Below are positions 1-11,064 of a DNA stretch of 21,614 nt, piece after piece. The notes under the pieces were generated by a model. That model saw only the letters and a program-made list of their open reading frames with translations. It was not told the origin of the DNA and made no database searches. A program made the translations under genes and the position numbers. Each line of letters begins with the position of its first letter. Position 1 is the first letter of the stretch. Source of the stretch: Akkermansia sp. (GTDB lineage: Bacteria > Verrucomicrobiota > Verrucomicrobiia > Verrucomicrobiales > Akkermansiaceae); assembly GCA_020047775.1 (NCBI GenBank), contig JAIFNK010000043.1:1-21614 (forward strand). The letters are read 5' to 3'.

Positions 1-1
1 C

Positions 2-1432
2 GACGAGACCATCGGCTTCAGCGGCTTCACTCCCGCAGGCGCCGCCAAGGTCATCCCCACCGCCATCGCCGCAAGGGCACGGGTGGAGCACGACGCCGGG
101 CGCGACTTCAAGATCGGTGTCATCACCGGAGCCTCCACCGGGCCTTCGCTCGACGGCGAGCTCGCCAAGGCCGACGCGATCAAGTTCCGCACCCCCTATC
201 AGTCCGACAAGGACCTGCGGGAAAGCATCAATGCCGGGAAGACCCACTTTTTCGACATGCACCTGTCCCTTCTGCCGCAGTACATCCGCTACGGATTCCT
301 CGGCAATCTTGACTGGGCCATCGTCGAAGCCGCCGATGTCTCCGCTGACGGGAAAATCCTCCTCACAACCAGCGTCGGCGCGGCACCCACCTTCCTAACA
401 CAAGCGAAGAAGATCCTCATCGAAGTCAACAGCCGCCATCCGAAGGAGCTGCTCGGCTTCCACGACATCTACGAGCCGAAGTCGCCGCCCCACCGCAGCC
501 CCATTCCGATCTGCGCGGCCGACGACCGCATCGGCACCCAGCGCGTCTGGGTCGATCCGAAAAAAATCGTGGGCATCGTCCACTCGAACCGCAAGGACGA
601 GGTCAAGGACTTCTCCCCGGTCACGGATGTCACCACGCGCATCGGCATCAACGTCGCCGAGTTTCTGGCCGCCGAGTTGAGGAACGGACATATTCCGAGG
701 GAGTTCCTGCCCATTCAGTCTGGTGTGGGAAACATAGCCAACGCCGTCCTCGCCGCCATCGGTGCCCATCCGGAAATCCCGCGCTTCCAGATGTATACCG
801 AGGTGATCCAGGATTCCGTGATTGAACTGATCAAACAAGACCGATGCTCGTTTGTCAGCGGGGTTTCCCTCACCCTGACGGATCCGGTGTTGCAAGGGAT
901 CTACGACAGTCTTGAGAGCTATCGCGGCCGCCTGCTGCTCCGCCCGCAGGAAATCGCCAACAACCCGGAGATCGTCCGCCGCATCGGCATCGTCTCCATC
1001 AACACCGCGCTCGAGGCCGACATCTTCGGCAACATCAACTCCACCCACGTCCTCGGGCAGAAGATGATGAACGGCATCGGCGGCTCCGGCGATTTCACCC
1101 GCAACGCCTACATCTCCATCTTCACCTGCCCGTCCACCGCCAAGGATGGCAACATCTCCGCCATCGTCCCGATGTGCTCGCACATGGACCACAGCGAACA
1201 CTCGGTGCAGGTGCTCGTCACCGAGCACGGCGTCGCCGACCTGCGCGGCAAAGACCCGCGGGAACGCGCCTCCACCATCATCCAGAACTGCGTGGATCCT
1301 TCCTATCAGGATTTGCTTTGGAGTTATTTCAAACTTACCGAACGGGGCCACACCCCGCAATCGTTCCGCTCCGCCTTTGCCTTCCACGAGTGTTTCCTCG
1401 AGACTGGCAACATGCGGAACGCCAAGTTCTAA
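2..1432 (+). CDS. Acetyl-CoA hydrolase/transferase family protein (succinyl-CoA:acetate CoA-transferase type), 5' partial
   Basis: The reading frame is open from base 2, and the residues before the first internal GTG (base 83) already match the family (TIGFSGFTPAG), so the true start lies left of the window. About 476 residues are visible, against roughly 500 in family members such as AarC, ScpC and Ach1. The sequence shows the block GVGNIANAVL, then MYTEVIQD, whose Glu (codon 800-802) corresponds to the catalytic glutamate that forms the glutamyl-CoA thioester. It also shows the NSTHVLGQKMMNGIGGSGDF block and the VTEHGVADLRG block. The enzyme should move CoA between succinyl-CoA and acetate or propionate in the cytoplasm. 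It sits 52 bp upstream of mutA, so it probably works with methylmalonyl-CoA mutase. The exact acyl pair cannot be read from the sequence. Confidence 0.93.
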   Translation, partial: DETIGFSGFTPAGAAKVIPTAIAARARVEHDAGRDFKIGVITGASTGPSLDGELAKADAIKFRTPYQSDKDLRESINAGKTHFFDMHLSLLPQYIRYGFLGNLDWAIVEAADVSADGKILLTTSVGAAPTFLTQAKKILIEVNSRHPKELLGFHDIYEPKSPPHRSPIPICAADDRIGTQRVWVDPKKIVGIVHSNRKDEVKDFSPVTDVTTRIGINVAEFLAAELRNGHIPREFLPIQSGVGNIANAVLAAIGAHPEIPRFQMYTEVIQDSVIELIKQDRCSFVSGVSLTLTDPVLQGIYDSLESYRGRLLLRPQEIANNPEIVRRIGIVSINTALEADIFGNINSTHVLGQKMMNGIGGSGDFTRNAYISIFTCPSTAKDGNISAIVPMCSHMDHSEHSVQVLVTEHGVADLRGKDPRERASTIIQNCVDPSYQDLLWSYFKLTERGHTPQSFRSAFAFHECFLETGNMRNAKF

Positions 1433-1439
1433 TCGTAGC

Positions 1440-1456
1440 GGCGATCATCGGTCGCC
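1440..1456. repeat. Short hairpin repeat, copy 1 (CoA-transferase/mutA gap)
   Basis: GGCGATCATCGGTCGCC can fold as GGCGA/TCGCC with further T-G and C-G pairs inside. It begins 7 bp after the stop codon of the CoA-transferase. A copy differing by one base lies after mutA (3541-3557), and similarity continues a few bases beyond the hairpin (GTCC). It has no T-run, so it is more likely a dispersed intergenic repeat or an mRNA-stabilising hairpin than an intrinsic terminator. Confidence 0.7.
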
Positions 1457-1484
1457 ATGTCCCAACTCTATTTGATCGTTTACC

Positions 1485-3539
1485 ATGACCACCCCAGCGC
1501 AGGCGGAACAACTCCTCAACGAATTCCCGGAACACACCTACGAGCAATGGCACGCCGCCGCGGTGGCCCTGCTCAAGGGCGCACCCTTTGAGAAACTCCT
1601 GGTCAGCAAAACCTACGAGGACATCACCATCCAGCCGATCTATCGGCGTGAGGACATTGCCAACCTGGAACAACGCAACGACTTCCCGGGCACGGGCTCG
1701 CTCGTCCGTGGCAGCCATGCGGAAGGATTTCTCAAAGCCGGGTGGGAAGTCTCACAGGAATTGAAAGCGGGCAGCCCCGTGGAGCTCAACTCGATGATCC
1801 ATGAGGGCCTCAACGGCGGACAAAGCGAGTTGAACATCGCCGTCGGCTGCGGCCAGGCGGAGTGTTGCAAGGGCGGCGTGGCCCTCCACACCGTGGACGA
1901 TGTGAAAACCGCGCTCGCCGGTGTCGCCGTCGATGCCGTCTCGACCTACTGGCAGACCGGCCCGTCCAGCGTGCCTGTCGCCGCGCTCGTCATCGCCGCC
2001 GCCGAACAACTCGGTGTGCCTGCCGCACAGCTTCGCGGCGGATTTGAAAATGATCCGTTAGGTGAGCTCGTCTCGAAGGGCGCGCTCCATCAATCGCTCA
2101 GCACCCGTTTCGACCACATGGCGGCGCTCACGGACTACGCGACCAAAAACGCGCCGCAGCTCCGCACCATCACCGTCAAGGGCGATGTCTATCACAACGC
2201 CGGTGCCACCGCCACCCAGGAACTCGCATACATCGTCGCCACCCTCGTTTGCTATCTTGAAGAAATGAAGGCCCGCGGCCTCTCGCCCGAGAGCGTCCTG
2301 CCGCACATCCGCATCCGCCTTGCAGTGGGTTCGGACTATTTCATGGAAATCGCCAAGATCCGCGCCGCGCGCTGGCTGTGGAGCAAGGTCGCCGCCGCTT
2401 ACGGTGTGGAAAACGCGCCGGTCCACATCGACGCCTGCACCTCCAAGTGGAACAAGACCACTTACGACGCCCATACCAACATGCTGCGCGTCACCGCGGA
2501 AGCCTTCGCCGCCGTCGTCGGGGGCGTGGACAGCATGCACATCGGTCCCTTCGACGAGATTTCCGGTAAGACCGATGAGTTCTCACGCCGCATCGCCCGC
2601 AACATCCACACCATCCTCCGCGAGGAATGCGGACTGGATCGGGTGATCGATCCGGCCGGCGGCTCGACTTACATCGAGTGGCTCACCGACCAGATCGCCG
2701 CCAAGAGCTGGGAGATTTTCCAAGGCATCGAGAAACAGGGCGGCATGCTCGTCTGTCTCGAAAACGGATCCGTCCAACAGTCGGTGGACGCCGTCTGCCA
2801 GGCGAAGTTCCAGAACATCCGCCGCCGCAAGGACAAGATCGTCGGTGCGAACATGTATCCCGATTTGAAAGGCAAAAAACTCACCGTGCTCACGCCCGAG
2901 TGCAAGGCGGCCAAGGCCCCGCCAAGCATGCCGGAACCCGCCGCCGTCACCGCTTCCGCGGATGCGTCGATGGTTGAGCAGGCGATTGCCGCCGCGAAAA
3001 ACGGAGCCGGCAAGGTTTCCATCGCCATCGCCACCGGCCTAACCAACGGCGTTGGCGCGCCCACCCTCACCGCGCTGCCCGCCCACCGCGCCGCCGAGGA
3101 ATACGAGGCGCTGCGCGATGCTTCCGCCGCTTTCGCCGCGAAAACCGGGGCAGCACCCGGGATCCTTCAGTTGAACATCGGCCCGTCCGGCCGCTACCGC
3201 CTGCGGGCAGACTGGACCGCCTCGTTCTTCGAGGCCGCCGGATTTGTCATCGATGGCGCGCGCGATTTTCCGGACATCGCGGAAGCCGTGAAAGCACTCA
3301 CCGGCAGTAAGGCCGGGATCTCCGTCATCACCTCGGACGACGCCACCTATCAGGAAACCGTCGCCCCGCTCGCCGCCGCCGTGAAAGCCGCCCGACCGGA
3401 GGTCACGCTGCTGGTCGCCGGAGCTCCCGGTGATCACGAAGCCGCGTGGCGAGCTGCAGGTGTCGATGAATTCGTCAACGTCCGCAGTAACAACTACGAA
3501 CTCAACGAGCAACTCCTCAAAAAAGCCGGAGTCCTGTAA
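1485..3539 (+). CDS. mutA: Methylmalonyl-CoA mutase, small (beta) subunit
   Basis: This 684-residue protein resembles the non-catalytic small subunit of the heterodimeric adenosylcobalamin-dependent mutase, which is usually about 620-640 residues. The first ~450 residues form the mutase TIM-barrel-like part (DITIQPIYRREDI near the start, then NAGATATQELAY and DPAGGSTYIEWLTD). The last ~150 residues look like a degenerate cobalamin-binding Rossmann domain without the DxHxxG motif, as expected for a subunit that does not bind B12. The start at 1485 has no Shine-Dalgarno sequence but is the first ATG and fits the family N-terminus. It lies between the CoA-transferase and mutB on the same strand, and its partner should be the MutB protein at 3657-5834. 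Confidence 0.95.
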   Translation: MTTPAQAEQLLNEFPEHTYEQWHAAAVALLKGAPFEKLLVSKTYEDITIQPIYRREDIANLEQRNDFPGTGSLVRGSHAEGFLKAGWEVSQELKAGSPVELNSMIHEGLNGGQSELNIAVGCGQAECCKGGVALHTVDDVKTALAGVAVDAVSTYWQTGPSSVPVAALVIAAAEQLGVPAAQLRGGFENDPLGELVSKGALHQSLSTRFDHMAALTDYATKNAPQLRTITVKGDVYHNAGATATQELAYIVATLVCYLEEMKARGLSPESVLPHIRIRLAVGSDYFMEIAKIRAARWLWSKVAAAYGVENAPVHIDACTSKWNKTTYDAHTNMLRVTAEAFAAVVGGVDSMHIGPFDEISGKTDEFSRRIARNIHTILREECGLDRVIDPAGGSTYIEWLTDQIAAKSWEIFQGIEKQGGMLVCLENGSVQQSVDAVCQAKFQNIRRRKDKIVGANMYPDLKGKKLTVLTPECKAAKAPPSMPEPAAVTASADASMVEQAIAAAKNGAGKVSIAIATGLTNGVGAPTLTALPAHRAAEEYEALRDASAAFAAKTGAAPGILQLNIGPSGRYRLRADWTASFFEAAGFVIDGARDFPDIAEAVKALTGSKAGISVITSDDATYQETVAPLAAAVKAARPEVTLLVAGAPGDHEAAWRAAGVDEFVNVRSNNYELNEQLLKKAGVL

Positions 3540-3540
3540 C

Positions 3541-3557
3541 GGCGATCACCGGTCGCC
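3541..3557. repeat. Short hairpin repeat, copy 2 (mutA/mutB gap)
   Basis: GGCGATCACCGGTCGCC starts 1 bp after the mutA stop codon and forms a compact hairpin. It matches the copy at 1440-1456 except for one base in the loop region, and both are followed by a similar short tail containing GTCC. Being next to stop codons inside the same operon, both could act on mRNA decay or differential expression of the three genes. Confidence 0.7.
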
Positions 3558-3605
3558 GCGTCCAAGTCTTCTTCCACCAATTATTCATCCATCTCTCTCC
3601 TCCTC

Positions 3606-3647
3606 TGATCACTGCTCACTGCTCACTGATCACTCGGCACTCAACCA
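3606..3647. repeat. Heptanucleotide tandem repeat between mutA and mutB
   Basis: Units of seven bases follow one another: TGATCAC, TGCTCAC, TGCTCAC, TGATCAC, then the degenerate TCGGCAC and TCAACCA. The array ends 9 bp before the mutB start codon. The seven-base period is not a multiple of three and the region is noncoding. The rest of the 117-bp gap is pyrimidine-rich and holds the hairpin repeat, with no ribosome binding site. Confidence 0.75.
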
Positions 3648-3656
3648 TTTCTTCCC

Positions 3657-5834
3657 ATGTCCCGTCCATCATTCGCAGACATTCCCTACACCGCCGCGCC
3701 GCCCAAGACCGGTTATGACCAGTGGGCCAAGGCGCTGGAAAAAGACCTTGGCAAGCCCATCGGCGAGATCGTCTGGGACACCATGGAGAAAATCCCGGTC
3801 AAGCCGCTCTACACGGAAGACGACATCGCGGGCATGGAGCACTTGAAATACCAGGCCGGCATCGCGCCGTTCCTGCGCGGGCCCTACGCCACGATGTATT
3901 GTTTCCAGCCGTGGACCATCCGCCAATACGCCGGATTCTCCACCGCCGAGGAGTCGAACGCTTTCTATCGAAGGAATCTAGCGGCCGGGCAAAAAGGTCT
4001 CTCCGTCGCCTTCGACCTCGCCACCCACCGCGGTTATGACTCGGACCACGAGCGCGTCGTAGGTGACGTCGGCAAGGCCGGTGTCGCCATCGATTCCATC
4101 CTGGATATGAAGGTGCTCTTCGACAGCATCCCGCTCGACAAGGTTTCCGTCTCCATGACCATGAACGGCGCGGTGCTGCCCATCCTCGCGTTCTACATCG
4201 TCACCGCGCTCGAACAAGGCGCGACTTTGGACCAGCTCGCCGGCACCATCCAGAACGACATCCTCAAGGAATACATGGTGCGGAACACCTACATCTATCC
4301 GCCGGAGCCTTCGATGAAGATCATCGCCGACATCTTCGAGTTCACCTCGCAGAAGATGCCGAAGTTCAACTCCATTTCCATCTCCGGCTATCACATGCAG
4401 GAAGCCGGCGCCACCGCCGACCTGGAAATGGCCTACACGCTCGCCGACGGTTGGGAATATCTCCGCACCGGCATCGCGGCGGGCATCGACATCGACGCCT
4501 TCGCCCCGCGGCTTTCGTTCTTCTGGGCGCAGGGGAAAAATCACTTCATGGAAGTCGCGAAAATGCGCGCCGCCCGCGTTCTGTGGGCGAAGATCGTGAA
4601 GACCTTCAACCCGAAGAATCCGAAGTCGCTCGCACTTCGCACCCACTCGCAGACATCCGGCTGGTCGCTAACGGAGCAGGATCCATTCAATAACATCTCG
4701 CGCACCTGCATCGAGGCGATGGCCGCCACACTCGGCCACACCCAGTCGCTGCATACCAACGCGCTGGACGAAGCCATCGCGCTGCCCACGGATTTCTCCG
4801 CCCGCATCGCGCGGAACACGCAGATTTTCCTCCAGGATGAAACCTCGATCTGCCGCGTGCTCGACCCGTGGGGCGGTTCCTACTATTTGGAATCCCTCAC
4901 TCACGAACTCATCCACCGGGCCTGGGCGCACATCATGGAAGCCGCGGAATACGGCGGCATGTCCAAGGCGGTCGAAGCCGGGATCCCGAAAATGCGCATC
5001 GAGGAAGCGTCCGCCCGCCGCCAGGCGCGCATCGACTCCGGCGAGGAAACCATCGTCGGCGTGAACAAATACCGCCTCGCGAAGGAAGACCCCATCGACA
5101 TCCTCGATGTGGACAACACCGCCGTCCGGATCTCACAGATCGAGCGGCTCAAGAAACTCCGCGCCGAGCGCGACGAGGCGAAGTGTCAGGCCACGCTCCA
5201 GGCGCTCTGCGATTGTGCCGGGGGAGGCGAAGGGAATCTGCTAGCACTGGCCATCGAGTGCGCGCAAGCCCGTGCCTCGCTGGGAGAAATTTCCGATGCC
5301 ATGGAGAAACACTTCGGCCGCTACAAGGCGGTCATCCGCTCCATTTCCGGAGTCTATGGCAAAGAATTCAACAACCAGGGCGACATGAAAGACATCCCGG
5401 ACCTCATCGCAAAGTTCGAAGCCGCCGAGGGCCGCCGCCCGCGTCTGATGGTCGCCAAGATGGGTCAGGACGGCCACGACCGCGGTGCCAAGGTGGTTTC
5501 CACCGCCTACGCGGACATGGGGTTCGACGTGGACATCGGCCCGCTGTTCCAGACTCCGGCGGAAACCGCGAAGCAAGCGGTGGAGAACGATGTGCACATC
5601 GTGGCGATGAGTTCGCTCGCCGCCGGCCACAAGACCTTGCTGCCACAACTCATGGCCGAACTGAAAGCGTTAGGCCGCGAGGACATCATGGTCGTTTGCG
5701 GCGGAGTGATCCCCGCGCAGGACTACGATTTTCTCTATCAAAACGGAGCCGCCGCCATCTTCGGCCCCGGCACCGTGATCCCGGATTCCGCGAGGAAGAT
5801 CCTGAAGCTGCTGTTGGAACAGATGGAGGATTGA
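3657..5834 (+). CDS. mutB: Methylmalonyl-CoA mutase, large (alpha, catalytic) subunit
   Basis: This 725-residue protein should catalyse reversible conversion of (R)-methylmalonyl-CoA and succinyl-CoA with adenosylcobalamin. The N-terminal substrate-binding barrel shows [14 protein letters not shown] and [19 protein letters not shown]. The C-terminal cobalamin domain carries the DGHDRG motif (DxHxxG), with His607 (codon 5475-5477) as the lower axial cobalt ligand, followed by the expected SSLAAGHK and GGVIPAQDY blocks. Length and architecture are complete. It follows mutA after 117 bp with no Shine-Dalgarno sequence. No epimerase (mce) or MeaB/ArgK-type chaperone gene is seen next to it, so those must be elsewhere if the pathway is complete. 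Confidence 0.97.
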   Translation: MSRPSFADIPYTAAPPKTGYDQWAKALEKDLGKPIGEIVWDTMEKIPVKPLYTEDDIAGMEHLKYQAGIAPFLRGPYATMYCFQPWTIRQYAGFSTAEESNAFYRRNLAAGQKGLSVAFDLATHRGYDSDHERVVGDVGKAGVAIDSILDMKVLFDSIPLDKVSVSMTMNGAVLPILAFYIVTALEQGATLDQLAGTIQNDILKEYMVRNTYIYPPEPSMKIIADIFEFTSQKMPKFNSISISGYHMQEAGATADLEMAYTLADGWEYLRTGIAAGIDIDAFAPRLSFFWAQGKNHFMEVAKMRAARVLWAKIVKTFNPKNPKSLALRTHSQTSGWSLTEQDPFNNISRTCIEAMAATLGHTQSLHTNALDEAIALPTDFSARIARNTQIFLQDETSICRVLDPWGGSYYLESLTHELIHRAWAHIMEAAEYGGMSKAVEAGIPKMRIEEASARRQARIDSGEETIVGVNKYRLAKEDPIDILDVDNTAVRISQIERLKKLRAERDEAKCQATLQALCDCAGGGEGNLLALAIECAQARASLGEISDAMEKHFGRYKAVIRSISGVYGKEFNNQGDMKDIPDLIAKFEAAEGRRPRLMVAKMGQDGHDRGAKVVSTAYADMGFDVDIGPLFQTPAETAKQAVENDVHIVAMSSLAAGHKTLLPQLMAELKALGREDIMVVCGGVIPAQDYDFLYQNGAAAIFGPGTVIPDSARKILKLLLEQMED

Positions 5835-5849
5835 CCCCTACCGGCTAAC

Positions 5850-5877
5850 TTGGCCAACAGGCCAATCCTTCGGTTGG
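5850..5877. terminator. Overlapping hairpins after mutB, possible terminator
   Basis: TTGGCC-AACA-GGCCAA forms a perfect 6-bp stem 15 bp after the mutB stop. The overlapping CCAATCCTTCGGTTGG (5862-5877) forms a second, mutually exclusive stem around CTTC. The position between convergent mutB and the nuclease gene suggests a terminator. There is no T-run, so termination is inferred only from position and structure. Confidence 0.45.
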
Positions 5878-5894
5878 AACTCCGCTTTGCAAAC

Positions 5895-5911
5895 CGCCCA
5901 ATGCTGTCAGT
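5895..5911. repeat. Dispersed 17-mer, copy 1
   Basis: CGCCCAATGCTGTCAGT is found here, between the convergent mutB and nuclease genes, and again exactly at 17960-17976, over 12 kb away, also in a noncoding gap. An exact 17-base match between two intergenic regions in a window this size is unlikely by chance. Confidence 0.6.
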
Positions 5912-5944
5912 GAAACGGAGAGAACTGGCCATTCAGGATCTTTT

Positions 5945-6829
5945 CTAGGGAAGCAGCAGATACGGCATGAGCCGCTCCAGGGTTTTTGGACCGAGGCCCT
6001 CCACGTTGAGCAAGTCAGACGGCTTTTTGTAGGGACGCCCGCCGATGATCCGGTTGGCAGTGGCTTGGCCGACACCCGGCAGCTTCATCAATTCGTCGCT
6101 GGCGGCGGTGTTGGGATTGATTTTGAATCCTGTGGTCGGCTTAGTGGTTCCTGTGGCGATGCTGAGTTCCGCGTCTTCTTGGCGCTGTTCCTGGCGCTCG
6201 GCGGAGAGCTTGTTCCAGTTGGTTTTGGCCCAGGCACCAGCACCCGCCTTGGCGGCGATGAGTTCCGCATCACGGAGATTTTCCTGATAATTCTTCGCCG
6301 TCTTGCCCGCGGGAGTTTCCCGATAGACGCCAAAGGCCCGGGCCAAGCCCGTCCGGATCAAGTGCTCCGTTAGGTCCCGCCCGTCACCGGTCGTGACGAA
6401 CGCGTAGATCCGCTTGTATTTACCGTCGCCCCTCGCATCGGCGAAAGCCGTGTGGACGGTGAACGGCCGGGAAAGCGCGCGGGCGGTCTCTTCAGCGGCG
6501 CTCTTGCCGGCGGCTTTGGCGGCATCAATGGATGCCTGCGGCGACCCACCGAATTCCGCGATTCCGAAATAACGTCTTTGTTCCCGTAGTCGGCGGGCGT
6601 CGTTCTCGTCGGTCATGTGCCACTCGATGCAGTCCGCGCCATAGAGGCGGATGGTGTGTTGGGTTCCGTCCAGGGTTTTGATCGCGAAACTGTCGCCGTC
6701 GGCCCACTCGGTTGGAATGAATTTGCAGTCGCGGAGCGCCACCAGTGGTTCCGCCGCGTGAGCGATTGCGGCGAGGAATGCCCAGGCGATGAGGGAGGCG
6801 ATTGGCGTGTAAACCGAGGGTGGTTTCAT
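5945..6829 (-). CDS. Exported SNase-like nuclease with C-terminal ComEA-like helix-hairpin-helix
   Basis: The 294-residue protein starts with a signal peptide (hydrophobic residues ~8-24, likely cleavage after AHA at 25). Residues ~30-200 look like a staphylococcal nuclease-type OB-fold: WADGDSF at 43-49, then RLYGADCIEW and YKRIYAFV. R61, E69 and R140 are plausible counterparts of the Arg-Glu-Arg catalytic set. After a Gln/Glu-rich linker, residues ~236-294 form a ComEA-type helix-hairpin-helix pair (NTAASDELMKLPGVGQATA, then VEGLGPKTLERLMP), which usually binds DNA without sequence specificity. A secreted or periplasmic DNA-degrading or DNA-handling enzyme is inferred. The gene is convergent with mutB and divergent from carB. 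Its start has no Shine-Dalgarno sequence (CCCCCCTCCC before ATG). Confidence 0.85.
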   Translation of the reverse strand: MKPPSVYTPIASLIAWAFLAAIAHAAEPLVALRDCKFIPTEWADGDSFAIKTLDGTQHTIRLYGADCIEWHMTDENDARRLREQRRYFGIAEFGGSPQASIDAAKAAGKSAAEETARALSRPFTVHTAFADARGDGKYKRIYAFVTTGDGRDLTEHLIRTGLARAFGVYRETPAGKTAKNYQENLRDAELIAAKAGAGAWAKTNWNKLSAERQEQRQEDAELSIATGTTKPTTGFKINPNTAASDELMKLPGVGQATANRIIGGRPYKKPSDLLNVEGLGPKTLERLMPYLLLP

Positions 6830-7110
6830 GGGAGGGGGGACGGATCAGATCGTTTGGAGGGAAGGGCCCTACGACACTCACATCTTAGGGCCGTGGGGAA
6901 AGCCGGTGTGCAAGAGTTCTGCGCGGTCGGTAGACTTCCATTAACACGCACTGCAGGAGAGTGACGCCTTCTTATCCAGTCCGTCAATCCCATTGCAGGA
7001 AGGCCGGTGTGCGGAATCTTCAACGCATCCCGCCCTTTACAAGCTGGATGATCCCTGCCACACACCTCGAAATTTAGCCGCCCGGCGCTCTCTCCCAACC
7101 TTCTCCCACC
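6830..7110. other. Divergent intergenic region with two 15-bp direct repeats
   Basis: This 281-bp gap separates the divergent nuclease and carB genes and must hold both promoters, but no convincing -35/-10 pair was found. GGAA(A/G)GCCGGTGTGC occurs at 6897-6911 and 6998-7012 (14 of 15 bases alike, 101 bp apart). These could be operator-like direct repeats or a remnant duplication. No small gene is convincing here. Confidence 0.4.
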
Positions 7111-10305
<3,195 letters not shown>

Positions 10306-10323
10306 CGTGGCGTGATTGCCCAG

Positions 10324-10355
10324 CCGGAGATTGAAACATTTCTTTCATTCTCCGG
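10324..10355 (+). terminator. Hairpin terminator after carB
   Basis: CCGGAGA (10324-10330) pairs with TCTCCGG (10349-10355). After one T-T mismatch, TGAAA pairs with TTTCA around a CATTTC loop, giving a 12-bp stem. It begins 18 bp after the carB stop. The tail is AT-rich but has no U-run on this strand, so its efficiency as an intrinsic terminator is uncertain. Confidence 0.65.
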
Positions 10356-10490
10356 GGGCAAATTAAAGAAAAGGGCTGAAAGCATTAATTTGGGATCATT
10401 GAATGGGCAAAGTGGATCGCTTGCCAGTCGGAGGATTTAAGGGGCAAATCCGTATTGCCCCCTTCGTCCGCCCTGCCGACTCTTCGGCGC

Positions 10491-10658
10491 ATGGCGAAGC
10501 GGAACAAGAAAGTGGGAGGCGGTGTGTTTCTTCTGAAGGCTCGACCCATGGGTCTGCGGGCAGGGCTGGATCCCGCCGGTTTCAACCACCTCGCCGATGA
10601 TCTCGAAGCGGAGGCGTTTCTCGAAACCACCCGCAATCTGACGGAGCGCAGCCGATAA
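10491..10658 (+). CDS. Hypothetical 55-residue protein
   Basis: This short frame begins MAKRNKKVGGGVFLL and ends FLETTRNLTERSR, with a basic N-terminus and an acidic middle (HLADDLEAEAFLE). Third codon positions are mostly G or C, as in neighbouring genes, and the sequence reads like a folded small protein rather than random translation. It has no Shine-Dalgarno sequence, and an in-frame ATG at 10455 could extend it by 12 residues. The family is not recognised; small antitoxin-like proteins are one possibility, but no partner gene is visible. About 500 bp downstream (10659-11064) hold only repeat sequence and short unsupported frames. Confidence 0.35.
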   Translation: MAKRNKKVGGGVFLLKARPMGLRAGLDPAGFNHLADDLEAEAFLETTRNLTERSR

Positions 10659-10782
10659 TTGTGCCAGATGCCAAGCTGCGCTTTTTGCCTACGACGAGAG
10701 CGGACCGTTTCAAAATCCCCCAAGCGCAAATCCTGACTCCCGAGCACCCCGCTATGGCGGTTCTCGCGTGTGGAAGCAACAA

Positions 10783-10952
10783 GGAGCGGCGGATTGCCTT
10801 CGGCCATGCGTGATGCGCTTCGCGATTTGATAAGGCGCGCTACCGCTCGCTCTGCATTCCGATCCGCCGATGCGCATGAATTGGCAATGAGTGAATGCGA
10901 AGCGCTTTTCATTGGCTTCCCATGCACGGGGCGAATCGGAGTATCGCCCCTC
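10783..10952 (+). repeat. Composite palindromic (REP-like) repeat, copy 1, interrupted
   Basis: The 95-bp block 10858-10952 is repeated at 10965-11059 with one mismatch. The leading GGAGCGGCGGA (10783-10793) is separated from its TCCGCC partner (10861-10866 region) by about 70 bp of other sequence, as if something inserted into the first hairpin. The remaining hairpins are present: GGCAATGA near TCATTGGC, and GGGGCGA pairing with TCGCCCC around ATCGGAGTA. Confidence 0.7.
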
Positions 10953-11060
10953 GGAGCGGCGGACTCCGATCCGCCGATGCGCATGAATTGCCAATGAGTG
11001 AATGCGAAGCGCTTTTCATTGGCTTCCCATGCACGGGGCGAATCGGAGTATCGCCCCTCC
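10953..11060 (+). repeat. Composite palindromic (REP-like) repeat, copy 2, complete
   Basis: This is the clearest full unit, 108 bp with three hairpins. GGCGGA-CTCCGA-TCCGCC lies at 10958-10975. A GCCAATGA/TCATTGGC stem lies at 10990-11023 and encloses AGCGCT. GGGGCGA/TCGCCCC closes the unit. It ends 5 bp from the stop codon of the tyrosine transposase remnant, an arrangement typical of REP sequences next to a RAYT gene. With copy 1 it forms a direct repeat of period 107 bp. Confidence 0.8.
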
Positions 11061-11064
11061 TTGA

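Noticed and set aside
395..1387. 330-residue frame antisense to the CoA-transferase gene
   Set aside because: It lies fully opposite a strongly conserved gene, and its Asp/Gly/Val-rich translation is typical of the complement of GC-rich coding sequence.
4868..5848. 326-residue plus-strand frame inside mutB
   Set aside because: It is Arg/Gly/His-rich in an alternative frame of mutB, with no recognisable domain.
10385..10984. 199-residue minus-strand frame in the repeat patch
   Set aside because: Its N-terminus is translated repeat sequence and the rest is Arg/Ser-rich low-information sequence antisense to a more plausible small frame.
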